46,723 nucleotides of DNA from Bacteroidota bacterium. Lineage in GTDB: Bacteria > Bacteroidota > Bacteroidia > Chitinophagales > Saprospiraceae. Every line of letters starts with the position of its first letter. Within the stretch, counting starts at the first letter, position 1. The notes below the pieces were generated by a model. The model saw only the letters and a list, made by a program, of their open reading frames with translations. It did no database searches and had not been told where the DNA came from. This document shows, one piece after another, positions 18,145 through 27,315 of this stretch. A program made the translations under genes and the position numbers. The stretch is taken from positions 1 through 46,723 of the forward strand of contig JAAEZH010000043.1 in assembly GCA_018222965.1 (NCBI GenBank), written 5' to 3'.

Positions 18145-20472
18145 TTACCGAATCAGCGTAATATCTCCCTTATAAACCGCTGTAATTCCATCCACAAAAA
18201 CGACTTCTGCGTAGTAGGCGAAGATGCCAGCTGAGCACTTTTTATTTCTGTGTGTACCGTCCCATCCTTGTGTTGGATCGTTAGGCTGGAAATTTTGAGC
18301 GCTGAAGACGTGATCTCCCCAGCGGTCGAAAATTTGAAGTTGTTTTATCTCCAACACTTCCGGCCCGGCAAAGGGATAGAAAATGTCATTTATCCCGTCA
18401 TTGTTGGGGCTGAAAATATTCGGGATGTAGACATTTCGGATAACATTTACCCGGACCAAAAGGGTGTCGCTGTCTTCGCAATCCTGTTCCGACCAAACGG
18501 TGACCGGGTAGAAAGTGTCTTCTATCGGAACTACTGAAGGGTTCAGGCAATCGTAGCAGGTCAGATCAAGTCCCTCCCAGGCAATCGAGTCGGGAATGAG
18601 GTTCACAAAAATTTCCAGGTCGGCTGTTTCTCCCAGATTAATATCAATGGGCGAGTTGTGGGTGATCAAGGGGATTTGCGGCGGATTTAAAATGGCTGTT
18701 GTATCAACCGTACATCCATTGGCATCGGTTAAGGTGAGGGTATATTCGCCTCCGAATAAATTCTCAAATTCTTCGACATCTTTGGGGCCACCCTGGCCAA
18801 TATCGAAAAGGAGCTGTCCGACACCTCCGTAGGCTGTATCTACCAGTATGCTGCCTGTATCAAAACCATCACAATCGGGATCGTAAAAGCTCGCGGCCAG
18901 GACCAATGGGGGCGGGTCGATAAACTGGTAGGTATATACTTCCTGGCAACCATTAAAATCGGTAATTGTAACCGTATACAAACCGGCACCAACATCCATG
19001 AGCAGGGAATCGGTCGAATCGTCTGACCATAAATAGGTGTATGGGGCAACGCCTCCGCCTGGCTGAACGGCAATCCAGCCATCGGATCCCCCCTCGCAAC
19101 TTATGGGGTAGCCGTTGTAATTGGAAAAGGTGGATTCGGCATCCAAATATTCTGGCTGGGTAACCTCTGTGATGAGGATTACGTCATTGCCAAAATTGTC
19201 ATTTATGGTAACCAGATAAGTGCCAACAGGCAAGTCGGTAATAAAAATTTCTTCATTGAGATTGCTTATGTCTCCATTCCCGGAAGGGAAGCCATCCAGT
19301 CTTTCCCAGGAATAAGTAAATGGGGGCGTGCCATCGGTGACAAAGAAGCTGAAGCTGGCGGTAGACGTGCCAAAACATGCAGCAGGGGTGGCTTCTACTT
19401 CTCCGATGATTTCGCAAACAACAGTCGTTAAATCGAGGGTGATGATGCTGTCACAACCCACCGCATTGGGAAGGATTTCCTGAAACACGCCGGTTTCGAA
19501 GTAGGGGGTCCCGGCTATGTTGAGGGTGTCCCCTTCGCAAATATTTAGTTCCAGATCTAATTCTGAGTCAGATAGTCCGGTGATCTCTACAATGACCAGG
19601 CTATCACAACCGGCGCTGGTACCAAAGGAGAACGAATAATTGCCGGGATCGCAAAGTATGGTGTCTGCCACTTCGAAGCAATCGCCTTCGCAAAGGGTTT
19701 CTTCATAAACAGTGGGTTCTATATCATCCACGATGACCGTTATACAAGTTGGATCAGGCTGATCGCAAACATTTGCGGCCGAAAGGCAAAGTTCGAAGCT
19801 GCCTTGCTGGTTCCAGTCGATATCTACTTCGGTGTCTGTACTTAGGAGGGTATTGTCGAGGGTCCATTCGTAAATCGTAGCCCCCGGAACGCCTGGCGTG
19901 GTATAGGTAACATTTTGGTTGGTGCATACCAGGGAAGGCCCTTCTATTTCCCCGGAGGAGGGCAGGGGAGGCACCAGCGTACTTCCCTCGACAACGCTTA
20001 CGGTGTAATTACAGATGTCCCCCAGATCTCCATCCATTACAAAATAGTAGTACTGGCCAACGACCAGTGGCTGGTTATTTATAAAAGTGGCAGTAGTGCC
20101 CGGAGGGATGCTGTTTTCGCAATTGGAAACGAGTTCGTAATTCTGGCAATTGATGCCTTCGTAAATGCCGATTTGCAGGCCGATATTGTTTTGGCAGTTG
20201 CTTACAGCTACCTCGAGGGTTAGGTTTGTCGAACCGGCCAGGAAGGCAATCCATGTGATGTTTTGGACGCCAAAAGTACAGAAGCCGGGAGGAGCTACTC
20301 CTTGTACCGGGCTGTCATTGATGCCGGTAAATCCGTCGATATCACAAATGATGCATGCTTCCTCACAAGTAGGAGTCATGATTGCAGGGTCGCAGGGTTC
20401 TGGTTGGGCGTTGAGTAGTTGGCAGAAAGTTATTGCCAACACAAATGGACTGATTTTCAGGAGTTTGCTCAT
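18145..20472 (-). CDS. Type IX secreted protein with gliding-motility type C-terminal domain (CTD-B)
   Basis: 775 residues. Signal peptide MSKLLKISPFVLAITFCQLLNAQ. A PKD-like immunoglobulin fold follows at about residues 175-250 (GPSLVCTNQNVTYTTPGVPGATIYEWTLD), then SprB-like repeats with the PPFTYSWxxxDG..TxxITNLxxGTYxVTITDxxGC pattern at about 360-620. The C-terminal about 90 residues (VYIPNIFSPNNDGINDIFYPFAGPEVLEIKQLQIFDRWGDHVF...WDGTHRNKKCSAGIFAYYAEV) form the gliding-motility-associated CTD, the type B export signal. It is probably surface-attached or released. Cys-rich pairs suggest disulfides. The ligand is unknown. Confidence 0.9.
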   Translation of the reverse strand: MSKLLKISPFVLAITFCQLLNAQPEPCDPAIMTPTCEEACIICDIDGFTGINDSPVQGVAPPGFCTFGVQNITWIAFLAGSTNLTLEVAVSNCQNNIGLQIGIYEGINCQNYELVSNCENSIPPGTTATFINNQPLVVGQYYYFVMDGDLGDICNYTVSVVEGSTLVPPLPSSGEIEGPSLVCTNQNVTYTTPGVPGATIYEWTLDNTLLSTDTEVDIDWNQQGSFELCLSAANVCDQPDPTCITVIVDDIEPTVYEETLCEGDCFEVADTILCDPGNYSFSFGTSAGCDSLVIVEITGLSDSELDLELNICEGDTLNIAGTPYFETGVFQEILPNAVGCDSIITLDLTTVVCEIIGEVEATPAACFGTSTASFSFFVTDGTPPFTYSWERLDGFPSGNGDISNLNEEIFITDLPVGTYLVTINDNFGNDVILITEVTQPEYLDAESTFSNYNGYPISCEGGSDGWIAVQPGGGVAPYTYLWSDDSTDSLLMDVGAGLYTVTITDFNGCQEVYTYQFIDPPPLVLAASFYDPDCDGFDTGSILVDTAYGGVGQLLFDIGQGGPKDVEEFENLFGGEYTLTLTDANGCTVDTTAILNPPQIPLITHNSPIDINLGETADLEIFVNLIPDSIAWEGLDLTCYDCLNPSVVPIEDTFYPVTVWSEQDCEDSDTLLVRVNVIRNVYIPNIFSPNNDGINDIFYPFAGPEVLEIKQLQIFDRWGDHVFSAQNFQPNDPTQGWDGTHRNKKCSAGIFAYYAEVVFVDGITAVYKGDITLIR

Positions 20473-20741
20473 GTCGCTTGCGCTGTCTAATTCTCTTCAA
20501 GTATAACAAGAATTTTGCGAGTGATTAGACTTGAATCAAACATTAGACTGGTTAAAAGGACGTATTTGCGGCAAAAAGGCAATCCACTTTGCAGAATTGT
20601 TGGTTGTCCGATTGTATGCTGTTTATACATCACTTTTTTCTTAATGAATTGTTAAAGGGGGCCTGCATAGGCGAGAAGTGCCAAAACATGTACACTTAGT
20701 TCGTGTTAATACACCGATATTTGCGCCTTAATTCAATAATC

Positions 20742-23162
20742 ATGTTACATACCCGAACACTCCGTATTCAATTTCTTCTATTTTTTAGTCTGATTTTTTC
20801 CTTGTCCGTATTTGCACAGGAAGGGGAAGAGAGCATTCGCGTAAGCGGACAAATTCTGGAGGAAAGCAGCAATGCACCCCTGGAATTTGTCGCTGTATCT
20901 ATGTTTCGCGAAAGCGACAGCCTGTTGGTTGGTGGATCCATTACAGATATAGATGGTCAATTTTCTTTTGATCTTGAACCGGGCGGGTATTACCTCACCG
21001 CTGAATTTATTGGGTACGAAAAAAAAGCAGTGTCCGGCATTCAGGTAGAAGCCGGTCAGGAGAATCTTGATCTGGGAGGGATTGTTGTCGGGGAGTCGAC
21101 AACTGTACTGGATGAAGTAGAGGTCGTAGCCGAACGGACCCAGATGGAGATGAAGCTGGACAAACGGGTGTATAATATTGGGAAAGACATTAGCAATGCC
21201 GGAGGAAATGCTTCGGATATACTGGATAACCTGCCTTCTGTTCAGGTTGATATTGAAGGCAATGTAAGTCTCCGAGGCAGCGAACAGGTACGCATTCTAA
21301 TTGATGGCAAGCCCAGCGGACTGATCAGCGGAGGTACCGATGCCCTGCGTCAATTGAATAGTGAGATGATCGAAAAGGTAGAGATCATTACCAATCCATC
21401 TGCTCGCTATGAAGCAGAGGGGGAAGTTGGGATCATCAACATTGTACTCAAGAAAGAAAAGCAAAAAGGATTTAATGGTTCATTCGGGTTAACGGCCGGA
21501 TGGCCGGAGAATTTTGGCGCTAACTACGGACTAAATTTTCGACGAAAGTCGCTGAATTTCTTTTCCAATTTTGGGATACGCTATCGGGACAGTCCGGGCG
21601 GAGGAAGTTCTTATCAGGAATCTGAGGAAAACGGGCAGACTTACATCTTCGAGAGCGAGCAGGATCGCTCGAGAGGCGGTTTGCGGGGAAATCTGCAGGT
21701 AGGCAGTGATTGGTATATCACCGATAAAGATATTTTGACCGGCTCGGTTTTGTTCCAATCTTCCAACGGGCAGAATGATCAGGTATATACGTTTCGGGAC
21801 TTTCGGGATAATGGAGATATTATTCAGGAGTCGGAGCGGATTACCGATGAGCGGGAGAATTCTTATGATTTTGAAGGAGCGCTTTCTTACCGCAAAACTT
21901 TCGATAATGAAGATCGGCTTTGGACCTTTGATGCGAAATACATCCATAATGATGATACAGAACTGGCTGACTATACAGAAGTGAGTGACACTTCTGCTAC
22001 GGCCTTGATTCAGCGTTCTTCGAATACAGAAGATGAGGAGACTTTTTTCTTTCAAACAGATTATGCGCACCCAATAGGAGAGAAAAGCATTTTTGAAATT
22101 GGTAGTCGGTATTCCCGCCGCCGGATCGATAATGACTTTGATGTGGATGAGCAGCTTGAAAATGGAGATTGGGTACCCGTTGATGGATTCAACAACTACA
22201 TGATCTACCGGGAGAACATCCTGGCAGCCTATATGATGTTTGGAAGCGAAATCGGCAAATTTTCGTATCAGGCGGGTGTACGTGCGGAGCATTCAGAAAT
22301 TACTACTGAACTGGTGGAGACGAATGACGTTAATCCCCGAAATTATCTGAATTTCTTCCCGAGTGTCCATTTTACCTATGAGTTTAACGAAGAGAATCAG
22401 ATTCAATGGAGTTATAGCCGTCGGATTAGCCGTCCGCGGTTCCGCCACTTGCTGCCCTTTTACGGTTTTGGAAACAATCGCAACCAATATGCAGGCAACC
22501 CGGATTTGGAGCCGGAGTTTTCCAATTCTGCCGAGATTGGGTATTTGAATTACAATGCCCGTGGATCTTTTCTGGCCAGTGTTTACTATCGGTATCGCAC
22601 CAATGTAGTTGACCGGATAACTATTCCGAATGGATCAGGTGGTTCTTTGCGCATTCCGGTAAACCTGGCGACCCAGCATGCTATTGGTATCGAAGGGAAT
22701 TTGTCGCTTGATTTATTTACCTGGTGGAGAAACAATTTCAACTTCAATTTTTACCGATCGATAACGGACGGATCTTATGAGGGAGTCGATTATTCTGCGG
22801 ATAATCCGACCTGGTCAGCCAGATGGAATGGTCGGTTTAAATTGCCAGCTGATTTTGACTTGCAGCTTGCGGTTGATTACCGGGCGCCCCGTGTTACTCC
22901 GCAGGGAAGCATAAAGGCCTTATCTTTTATGGATGTTGGTGTAACCCGGGATATTCTGAACGGAAACGGAACCCTGATTTTAAGTGTACGTGATCTTTTC
23001 AACTCCCGTAAGTACCGCTCCACAACGGATGTGCCCGGGTTTTATCGGGAGTCGGTATTTCAGTGGCGTTCGCGTCAATTTTTGCTAACATTTACCTATC
23101 GTTTAAACCGTAAGAAGAAAGATCAAAACCTTTTCGGGGGAGAAGGGGGAGGAGAAGGCTAA
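20742..23162 (+). CDS. TonB-dependent outer-membrane receptor-like protein
   Basis: 806 residues from the ATG at 20742; a GTG 39 bp upstream is in frame but would place residues ahead of a clean signal peptide (RIQFLLFFSLIFSLSVFAQ). Order: carboxypeptidase-regulatory-like beta sandwich (about 30-115), TonB plug (about 125-235; NLPSVQVDIEGNVSLRGSEQVRILIDGKPSG), then the large Bacteroidota-type outer-membrane barrel ending RSRQFLLTFTYRLNRKKKDQ. The substrate is not indicated; no SusD partner is adjacent. It is transcribed away from the type IX secreted protein and converges with the anti-sigma gene. Confidence 0.88.
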   Translation: MLHTRTLRIQFLLFFSLIFSLSVFAQEGEESIRVSGQILEESSNAPLEFVAVSMFRESDSLLVGGSITDIDGQFSFDLEPGGYYLTAEFIGYEKKAVSGIQVEAGQENLDLGGIVVGESTTVLDEVEVVAERTQMEMKLDKRVYNIGKDISNAGGNASDILDNLPSVQVDIEGNVSLRGSEQVRILIDGKPSGLISGGTDALRQLNSEMIEKVEIITNPSARYEAEGEVGIINIVLKKEKQKGFNGSFGLTAGWPENFGANYGLNFRRKSLNFFSNFGIRYRDSPGGGSSYQESEENGQTYIFESEQDRSRGGLRGNLQVGSDWYITDKDILTGSVLFQSSNGQNDQVYTFRDFRDNGDIIQESERITDERENSYDFEGALSYRKTFDNEDRLWTFDAKYIHNDDTELADYTEVSDTSATALIQRSSNTEDEETFFFQTDYAHPIGEKSIFEIGSRYSRRRIDNDFDVDEQLENGDWVPVDGFNNYMIYRENILAAYMMFGSEIGKFSYQAGVRAEHSEITTELVETNDVNPRNYLNFFPSVHFTYEFNEENQIQWSYSRRISRPRFRHLLPFYGFGNNRNQYAGNPDLEPEFSNSAEIGYLNYNARGSFLASVYYRYRTNVVDRITIPNGSGGSLRIPVNLATQHAIGIEGNLSLDLFTWWRNNFNFNFYRSITDGSYEGVDYSADNPTWSARWNGRFKLPADFDLQLAVDYRAPRVTPQGSIKALSFMDVGVTRDILNGNGTLILSVRDLFNSRKYRSTTDVPGFYRESVFQWRSRQFLLTFTYRLNRKKKDQNLFGGEGGGEG

Positions 23163-23228
23163 GCCCAAAAGGTGTCCTTTAAATAAGGTGGATTTAATTG
23201 AGTTTTAATTTGGTTTTGAATGTACAGG

Positions 23229-23957
23229 TTAATTTAATTTCTCAAGCGCTTCCTCAGCAAGTGGTTTTCCAGGGAAGTTATTATCATTGGAAAATTGATA
23301 TAAAGTAGATTCGTCTTTTATCAACGAATACTGAATTTTTATTAAGGTTAAATAAAAGTCAATTCCTTTCTCCGGAAGGTCTACTCCTGTTTTAATTAAA
23401 TCTTCAAGTTCATATAATTGTTTTCTTGCTTTTTTGAAATTCCTCAAGTAATAATTTGAGGTAGCTTCTACAAATAACCAATTTGGGTCTGAAGGTTTTA
23501 TTTTTTCAATTTGAATTAAAGATTCCTTGTAGTCCTTTTTTAGGTAGGCGTCAATGATTACAAATTTTTCTGATTGTTCGCTGGATAGGAAAATGGTTTT
23601 TATTGGATAAGGATTGTCTATTATGGGGTCAGATTGATTTAAGAAATAAAAAATAGATAAAAAGCAAATTAAAATCAGGGCTGCAACCGCAGCTATCTTT
23701 TTAAATGTATTGTTTTTTATTAATGGGTTAGATTTATTTACTTTCTTTTTTTGGGAATACAATAAATTGTAGGAATCCGGGGTTTCCTGCATTAATTTAT
23801 AGGTGTTTTTAATTTTTTTTATAAATATATATTCTTGAAATAGCTCGGGGTCTTTTTTGATTTCAGTATAATATTTTTCTGCAATTTCTCCGGTAATCTT
23901 GCCGCTTATCAAAGCAGGCATATTTTCGATTATTTCTTTTTTATTTAGGGGTATCAT
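23229..23957 (-). CDS. Putative membrane anti-sigma factor with TPR-like C-terminus
   Basis: 242 residues. The N-terminal about 90 are charged and cytoplasmic in style (MPALISGKITGEIAEKYYTEIKKDPELFQEYIFIKKI resembles the helical start of zinc-less anti-sigma factors). One membrane helix follows at about 89-108 (AAVAALILICFLSIFYFL), then an outer part with TPR-like helices (SDPNWLFVEATSNYYLRNFKKARKQLYEL). It lies 17 bp after the sigma-factor gene, which supports an anti-sigma role by inference. The gene is clearly richer in A+T than its neighbours. Confidence 0.6.
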   Translation of the reverse strand: MIPLNKKEIIENMPALISGKITGEIAEKYYTEIKKDPELFQEYIFIKKIKNTYKLMQETPDSYNLLYSQKKKVNKSNPLIKNNTFKKIAAVAALILICFLSIFYFLNQSDPIIDNPYPIKTIFLSSEQSEKFVIIDAYLKKDYKESLIQIEKIKPSDPNWLFVEATSNYYLRNFKKARKQLYELEDLIKTGVDLPEKGIDFYLTLIKIQYSLIKDESTLYQFSNDNNFPGKPLAEEALEKLN

Positions 23958-23974
23958 ATTCTTTCGGTTTAATC

Positions 23975-24553
23975 TTAAGAATTCTGAAGTTCTTTCAGTT
24001 CGGCTTTGAGCTGGCTGAGTCTGACACCGATTCGGTGGGGGGGGAGGTTCAATTCGGTAGCGATTTGTTCGGGATTTAAGTCATCAACGAGGTGAAGCTT
24101 AAATATTTTTTGATCTCTGGTGTTTTTTCGGAGGAGCCACTTTTTCAGGTCGAAACTCAGGTAATCCTGGAGGTTTTCGATGGCAGAGTGGAGGTCTGTT
24201 GAGTTTTCAACAGGCATTTTAGAGGGGGCTGGTTCTTCCTGGTAATACTCCAGGGGGATTTCCTTTCTTGTCTTTTTTCGAAAGTCGCGGCAGATGTTTT
24301 TGAGTATACCTGAGATGTACTTTTTTACATCTCCTCGGTCTTCATATTGTCCCTGACAAATATTTTCCCAGGTGATGGACAGGGTGTCAGATATGATGCT
24401 GTTTTGAGTAAAGGGATCGCGCAAAGAATATCGCCACTGCAGGTATTTCAGCTTTTTGCGGCAATGATCTTTCAGGTGGTCCCGGATGTCCGGATCACCA
24501 TTTACAATCCCTTTAAGCAACTCTTCCTCTGTGTAAATTTTCTTTCGCGGCAT
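23975..24553 (-). CDS. RNA polymerase sigma factor, ECF/sigma-70-like
   Basis: 192 residues. Region 2-like helices at about 15-95 (LQWRYSLRDPFTQNSIISDTLSITWENI...VKKYISGILKNICRDFRKKTRKE) and a region 4 helix-turn-helix at about 140-190 (DQKIFKLHLVDDLNPEQIATELNLPPHRIGVRLSQLKAEL). It is the first gene of a two-gene unit with the putative anti-sigma factor. The target promoters are unknown. Confidence 0.78.
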   Translation of the reverse strand: MPRKKIYTEEELLKGIVNGDPDIRDHLKDHCRKKLKYLQWRYSLRDPFTQNSIISDTLSITWENICQGQYEDRGDVKKYISGILKNICRDFRKKTRKEIPLEYYQEEPAPSKMPVENSTDLHSAIENLQDYLSFDLKKWLLRKNTRDQKIFKLHLVDDLNPEQIATELNLPPHRIGVRLSQLKAELKELQNS

Positions 24554-24573
24554 TTTATGGGATTAAGCAGTTA

Positions 24574-24884
24574 ACATACGACCGATAGAGGCCAATTAGT
24601 AGTGCGTCCACATAAATACCAGCCTGGATTGGCTGGGATCCTGTTGGTTGTTTTGATGAGATTGCTTTCTACATACCTATGGATCGAGTTGGCGATTAAT
24701 TACAGATAAACTGAATTTTTTTATCAGAAATTGGCCAAGACTCTGTGAAAGAGGTAGTTATAATGTGTTTTTTTTTGTTGATACAACAATTTTGACCTGT
24801 AAATCGTATAGTTTCAGAGAGAACAAGGCTGTGTTTACCGGCTGGTGATTAAGAAATACCCTTTATTCACTTAATGCCTAAAGT
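24574..24884. other. Gene-free stretch upstream of the small secreted protein
   Basis: 311 bp between divergent genes. It holds the left arm of a 15-bp inverted repeat (24667-24681) and A+T-rich DNA. No open frame or RNA gene is supported. It presumably carries the promoters of the sigma-factor gene and of the gene at 24885. Confidence 0.5.
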
Positions 24885-25317
24885 ATGCGTCCACCGATCA
24901 AGCCTTTCTTCTTCGTCTTCTTTGTTGCTTGTCCTTTCCTTTCTTCTGCCCAGAATGAAATTCGGATTGAGATCAATAACGATCTGGATTATCATATTCA
25001 ATGGGAGGATTATGGCCCTTTGTGCCGGTATCAGGTTATGATTAGAACTCCGAATGGAGATCGTGAATCTGTTCCTACCAACGAGCCCTACATCATTATA
25101 GACCGCCATTATGAGCATTGCGAACTTGTTGATTTTATTTTACTCATCTACTTCAATCGGGAGTTGATAGACATACAAAGGTTTCAAATTAAGTTTCCCT
25201 GCCAGGCCGGTACGGTATTGCCAGAGCTTGAGGAGGATGTGGAAATTTATGAAGAAATCAAAAAATATATTCCCGCCGATGTAATTTTTAAGTTCTGAAT
25301 TACATAGGTATGTAGAA
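24667..25317. repeat. 15-bp inverted repeat flanking a small gene
   Basis: TTCTACATACCTATG at 24667-24681 has its exact reverse complement at 25303-25317. The pair brackets the 137-residue gene at 24885-25298 and almost nothing else. Confidence 0.6.
24885..25298 (+). CDS. Small secreted protein of unknown function
   Basis: 137 residues, not recognised. N-terminal signal peptide (KPFFFVFFVACPFLSSAQ). The mature part of about 114 residues has four cysteines, an acidic segment near the C-terminus (LPELEEDVEIYEEIKKYI) and a beta-rich look. ATG at 24885. It is bracketed by an inverted repeat and followed by the GG-leader peptide gene. Confidence 0.6.
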   Translation: MRPPIKPFFFVFFVACPFLSSAQNEIRIEINNDLDYHIQWEDYGPLCRYQVMIRTPNGDRESVPTNEPYIIIDRHYEHCELVDFILLIYFNRELIDIQRFQIKFPCQAGTVLPELEEDVEIYEEIKKYIPADVIFKF

Positions 25318-25509
25318 GTGAGAATGAAAAGCCTGCCTCCGCTTTCAAGGAGCTTGTGATATTCCGATACATTCCGAAACTAAAAAGAAAATGTCTCTGA
25401 GACATAGGGTCCGCTCTGTGTCAATATGAAAAGAAACTAGCTATGTAAAACTAATTACTCACAGGTGTCGGGCATTTCTGTCCGGCACCATTTTAAAATC
25501 ATATTGAAT

Positions 25510-25671
25510 ATGAAAACTAAAACTAAAGTCGTAAAGGCTAATGGCGGAGCTATGTCTGCCTTTGTCGAAAAAACCATTCCAAAAAATCAATTAAAAGCTA
25601 TCAAAGGAGGAGATGGGGATTCCCAACAGGATAATGATTGGGTAGGCAATGACGATGAGGTCGATGGTTAG
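25510..25671 (+). CDS. Short GG-leader peptide (RiPP-precursor-like)
   Basis: 53 residues from the ATG at 25510; a GTG 45 bp upstream is in frame but would include a hairpin. The leader part ends in PKNQLKAIKGG (residues 24-34), the double-glycine type seen in Bacteroidota natural-product precursors. The 19-residue remainder has eight acidic residues, one Trp and no Cys. No maturation enzyme or peptidase-containing ABC transporter is nearby, so the precursor role is a family-type inference. A terminator follows at once. Confidence 0.6.
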   Translation: MKTKTKVVKANGGAMSAFVEKTIPKNQLKAIKGGDGDSQQDNDWVGNDDEVDG

Positions 25672-25678
25672 CAGGCAT

Positions 25679-25709
25679 AAGCCGGGAGCATTAGTTTCCG
25701 GCTTTTTTT
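25679..25709 (+). terminator. Terminator after the GG-leader peptide gene
   Basis: AGCCGGGA and TTCCGGCT form a stem with one wobble pair, followed by a T-run. It overlaps the last codons of the convergent gene at 25691 and may serve both strands. Confidence 0.75.
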
Positions 25710-27163
25710 AATAAGTGATTTAATTCCTGTTGCACCCAGTTTCCGGACCTTATGGGAACAAGTTTTTGAAAGTCCTGCCTGATCTTACCCTCATCTATTT
25801 CGTTTTTAAGTTGGATGTTTTCGTGCAGTCGAATCAATTTTCTTATTGCTTTAATGAGGTTTTTAAATCCGATACGTCGGTGATTGGATATGTTTTTGTG
25901 TTTATTGATAAAACGGCTGGTTATTCGCAGACGAGACAAAAGAGCATCTTTGCCGTAGGAACCCATGATAAAAGATTTGTAAACAGAACGGATTAGCAGC
26001 GTGTAGATTCTATTTTGCAGCGAGGGGTGTCTGATGTCTTCCTCAAACAGCGTTTCAAAAATTTGAGGAGCTCGTTCATCTCTTAGCCAAATATAACAAT
26101 AGGCTATTTTGATTGCCAGGTCTCTGTCATTGGGTGCGAGTTTGTCTTTGCAAAGGTGTATGTATTTTTCCACCCATTCCGTTTGCCCCGAAGTCGTTCC
26201 TGCATTGCTGGCATTGAGAAAAAAAGAGGTCGGTATTTCATGCTGATAATCCAGATAACCTAATTTGATCAGGTGTTTCATCAACTGCACCGCATATCGA
26301 TCATAGTCATAATGTCCCTGAACTATTTGCCTGTTGGCATGAACCACTAATTTATTATAGGCAAACTCAATTTCTTCAAAACTCAAATGCGGACCAACTT
26401 CGTAGAACAAATCCAGCAGGTCTTCATAATCGTTTCGTTGGAATTCTTTTAAATGGAATTGAAAGATTTGGTAGTAAAACCGAATAACGAGGTCCTTTTC
26501 TTGTTTGACGGCCGCCCAAATAGTGGTTTGCTTAAGGAATTCCATACCTATATCGAATCCTCGTGTAATCTTTTGGGAGATTATATCTGTGGCAAAGATG
26601 AGTTTTGAAATCAAATATTGCCGGTCATTCATAGCCAGGTTTTTCCGTTTGATTTCCTGAATTTTTTCGAGAGAGTAACGCTGCAGGGTGGATGGGGAAC
26701 CGACCAGGTGTTTGTAGAAGTATTGCAATAGCTCGGTTTGTTCCCAGTTTGGATAGGGAGCGTTTTCTGCTTCGGCCAGGTTTTTCTTTAAGTCGGTATC
26801 GCGGAGATCCAATAAATTGCGGTTTTCATATTGTTTGGTGCGCAATTTTAAGGCTGTCGCCGAATCTTTCTGAAGCTGCTGGATAGTCAGGAAGTTGTCT
26901 ACTTCTTTTGCCAGAAGGCTGAAGAGGTCTGTGATATATCGCCTGGGGTTTTTAGAGTCTGCGGCAAATTGATTTGCCAATGCTTTCGGGGTCAGAGACA
27001 GGGCATTAAAATCTGGTGCTTCTTGTATTATGCATTCGAAAAGGCGGATGGCTGTAGGGGGTAACTTGCAGAGATAGCATTGCATGTATTTCTCCAGGGT
27101 TTCCAGTTCCTGTTCATCAAGTGTACGAAGGAGACAAAGAAGTTTGTAGTTTAATCCTTTCAT
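25691..27163 (-). CDS. Helical protein of unknown function (490 residues)
   Basis: Not recognised. It has no signal peptide or membrane segment and is predicted helical throughout, with TPR-like or armadillo-like helix spacing (for example LAIKIAYCYIWLRDERAPQIFETLFEE). It begins MKGLNYKLLCLLRTLDEQELETLEKYMQCYLCKLP; C29 and C32 (CYLC) are the only CxxC. The ATG at 27163 is clear. Its 3' end overlaps the terminator of the convergent GG-leader peptide gene. A cytoplasmic scaffold or regulator is the most that can be said. Confidence 0.6.
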   Translation of the reverse strand: MKGLNYKLLCLLRTLDEQELETLEKYMQCYLCKLPPTAIRLFECIIQEAPDFNALSLTPKALANQFAADSKNPRRYITDLFSLLAKEVDNFLTIQQLQKDSATALKLRTKQYENRNLLDLRDTDLKKNLAEAENAPYPNWEQTELLQYFYKHLVGSPSTLQRYSLEKIQEIKRKNLAMNDRQYLISKLIFATDIISQKITRGFDIGMEFLKQTTIWAAVKQEKDLVIRFYYQIFQFHLKEFQRNDYEDLLDLFYEVGPHLSFEEIEFAYNKLVVHANRQIVQGHYDYDRYAVQLMKHLIKLGYLDYQHEIPTSFFLNASNAGTTSGQTEWVEKYIHLCKDKLAPNDRDLAIKIAYCYIWLRDERAPQIFETLFEEDIRHPSLQNRIYTLLIRSVYKSFIMGSYGKDALLSRLRITSRFINKHKNISNHRRIGFKNLIKAIRKLIRLHENIQLKNEIDEGKIRQDFQKLVPIRSGNWVQQELNHLLKKAGN

Positions 27164-27315
27164 TGTAAACGTAAAATATGGTTTTTAACAGATTTTATGA
27201 TTCAGTTGTAGCTTTTTTTAGGCTTTCGCCGAAAATATTTTGTTGTTACAGGTAAACGTAAAGCTGGAAAAGTGTGTCGGTTTTTTCTCTTTATACCCCT
27301 TACATTTATGATATC

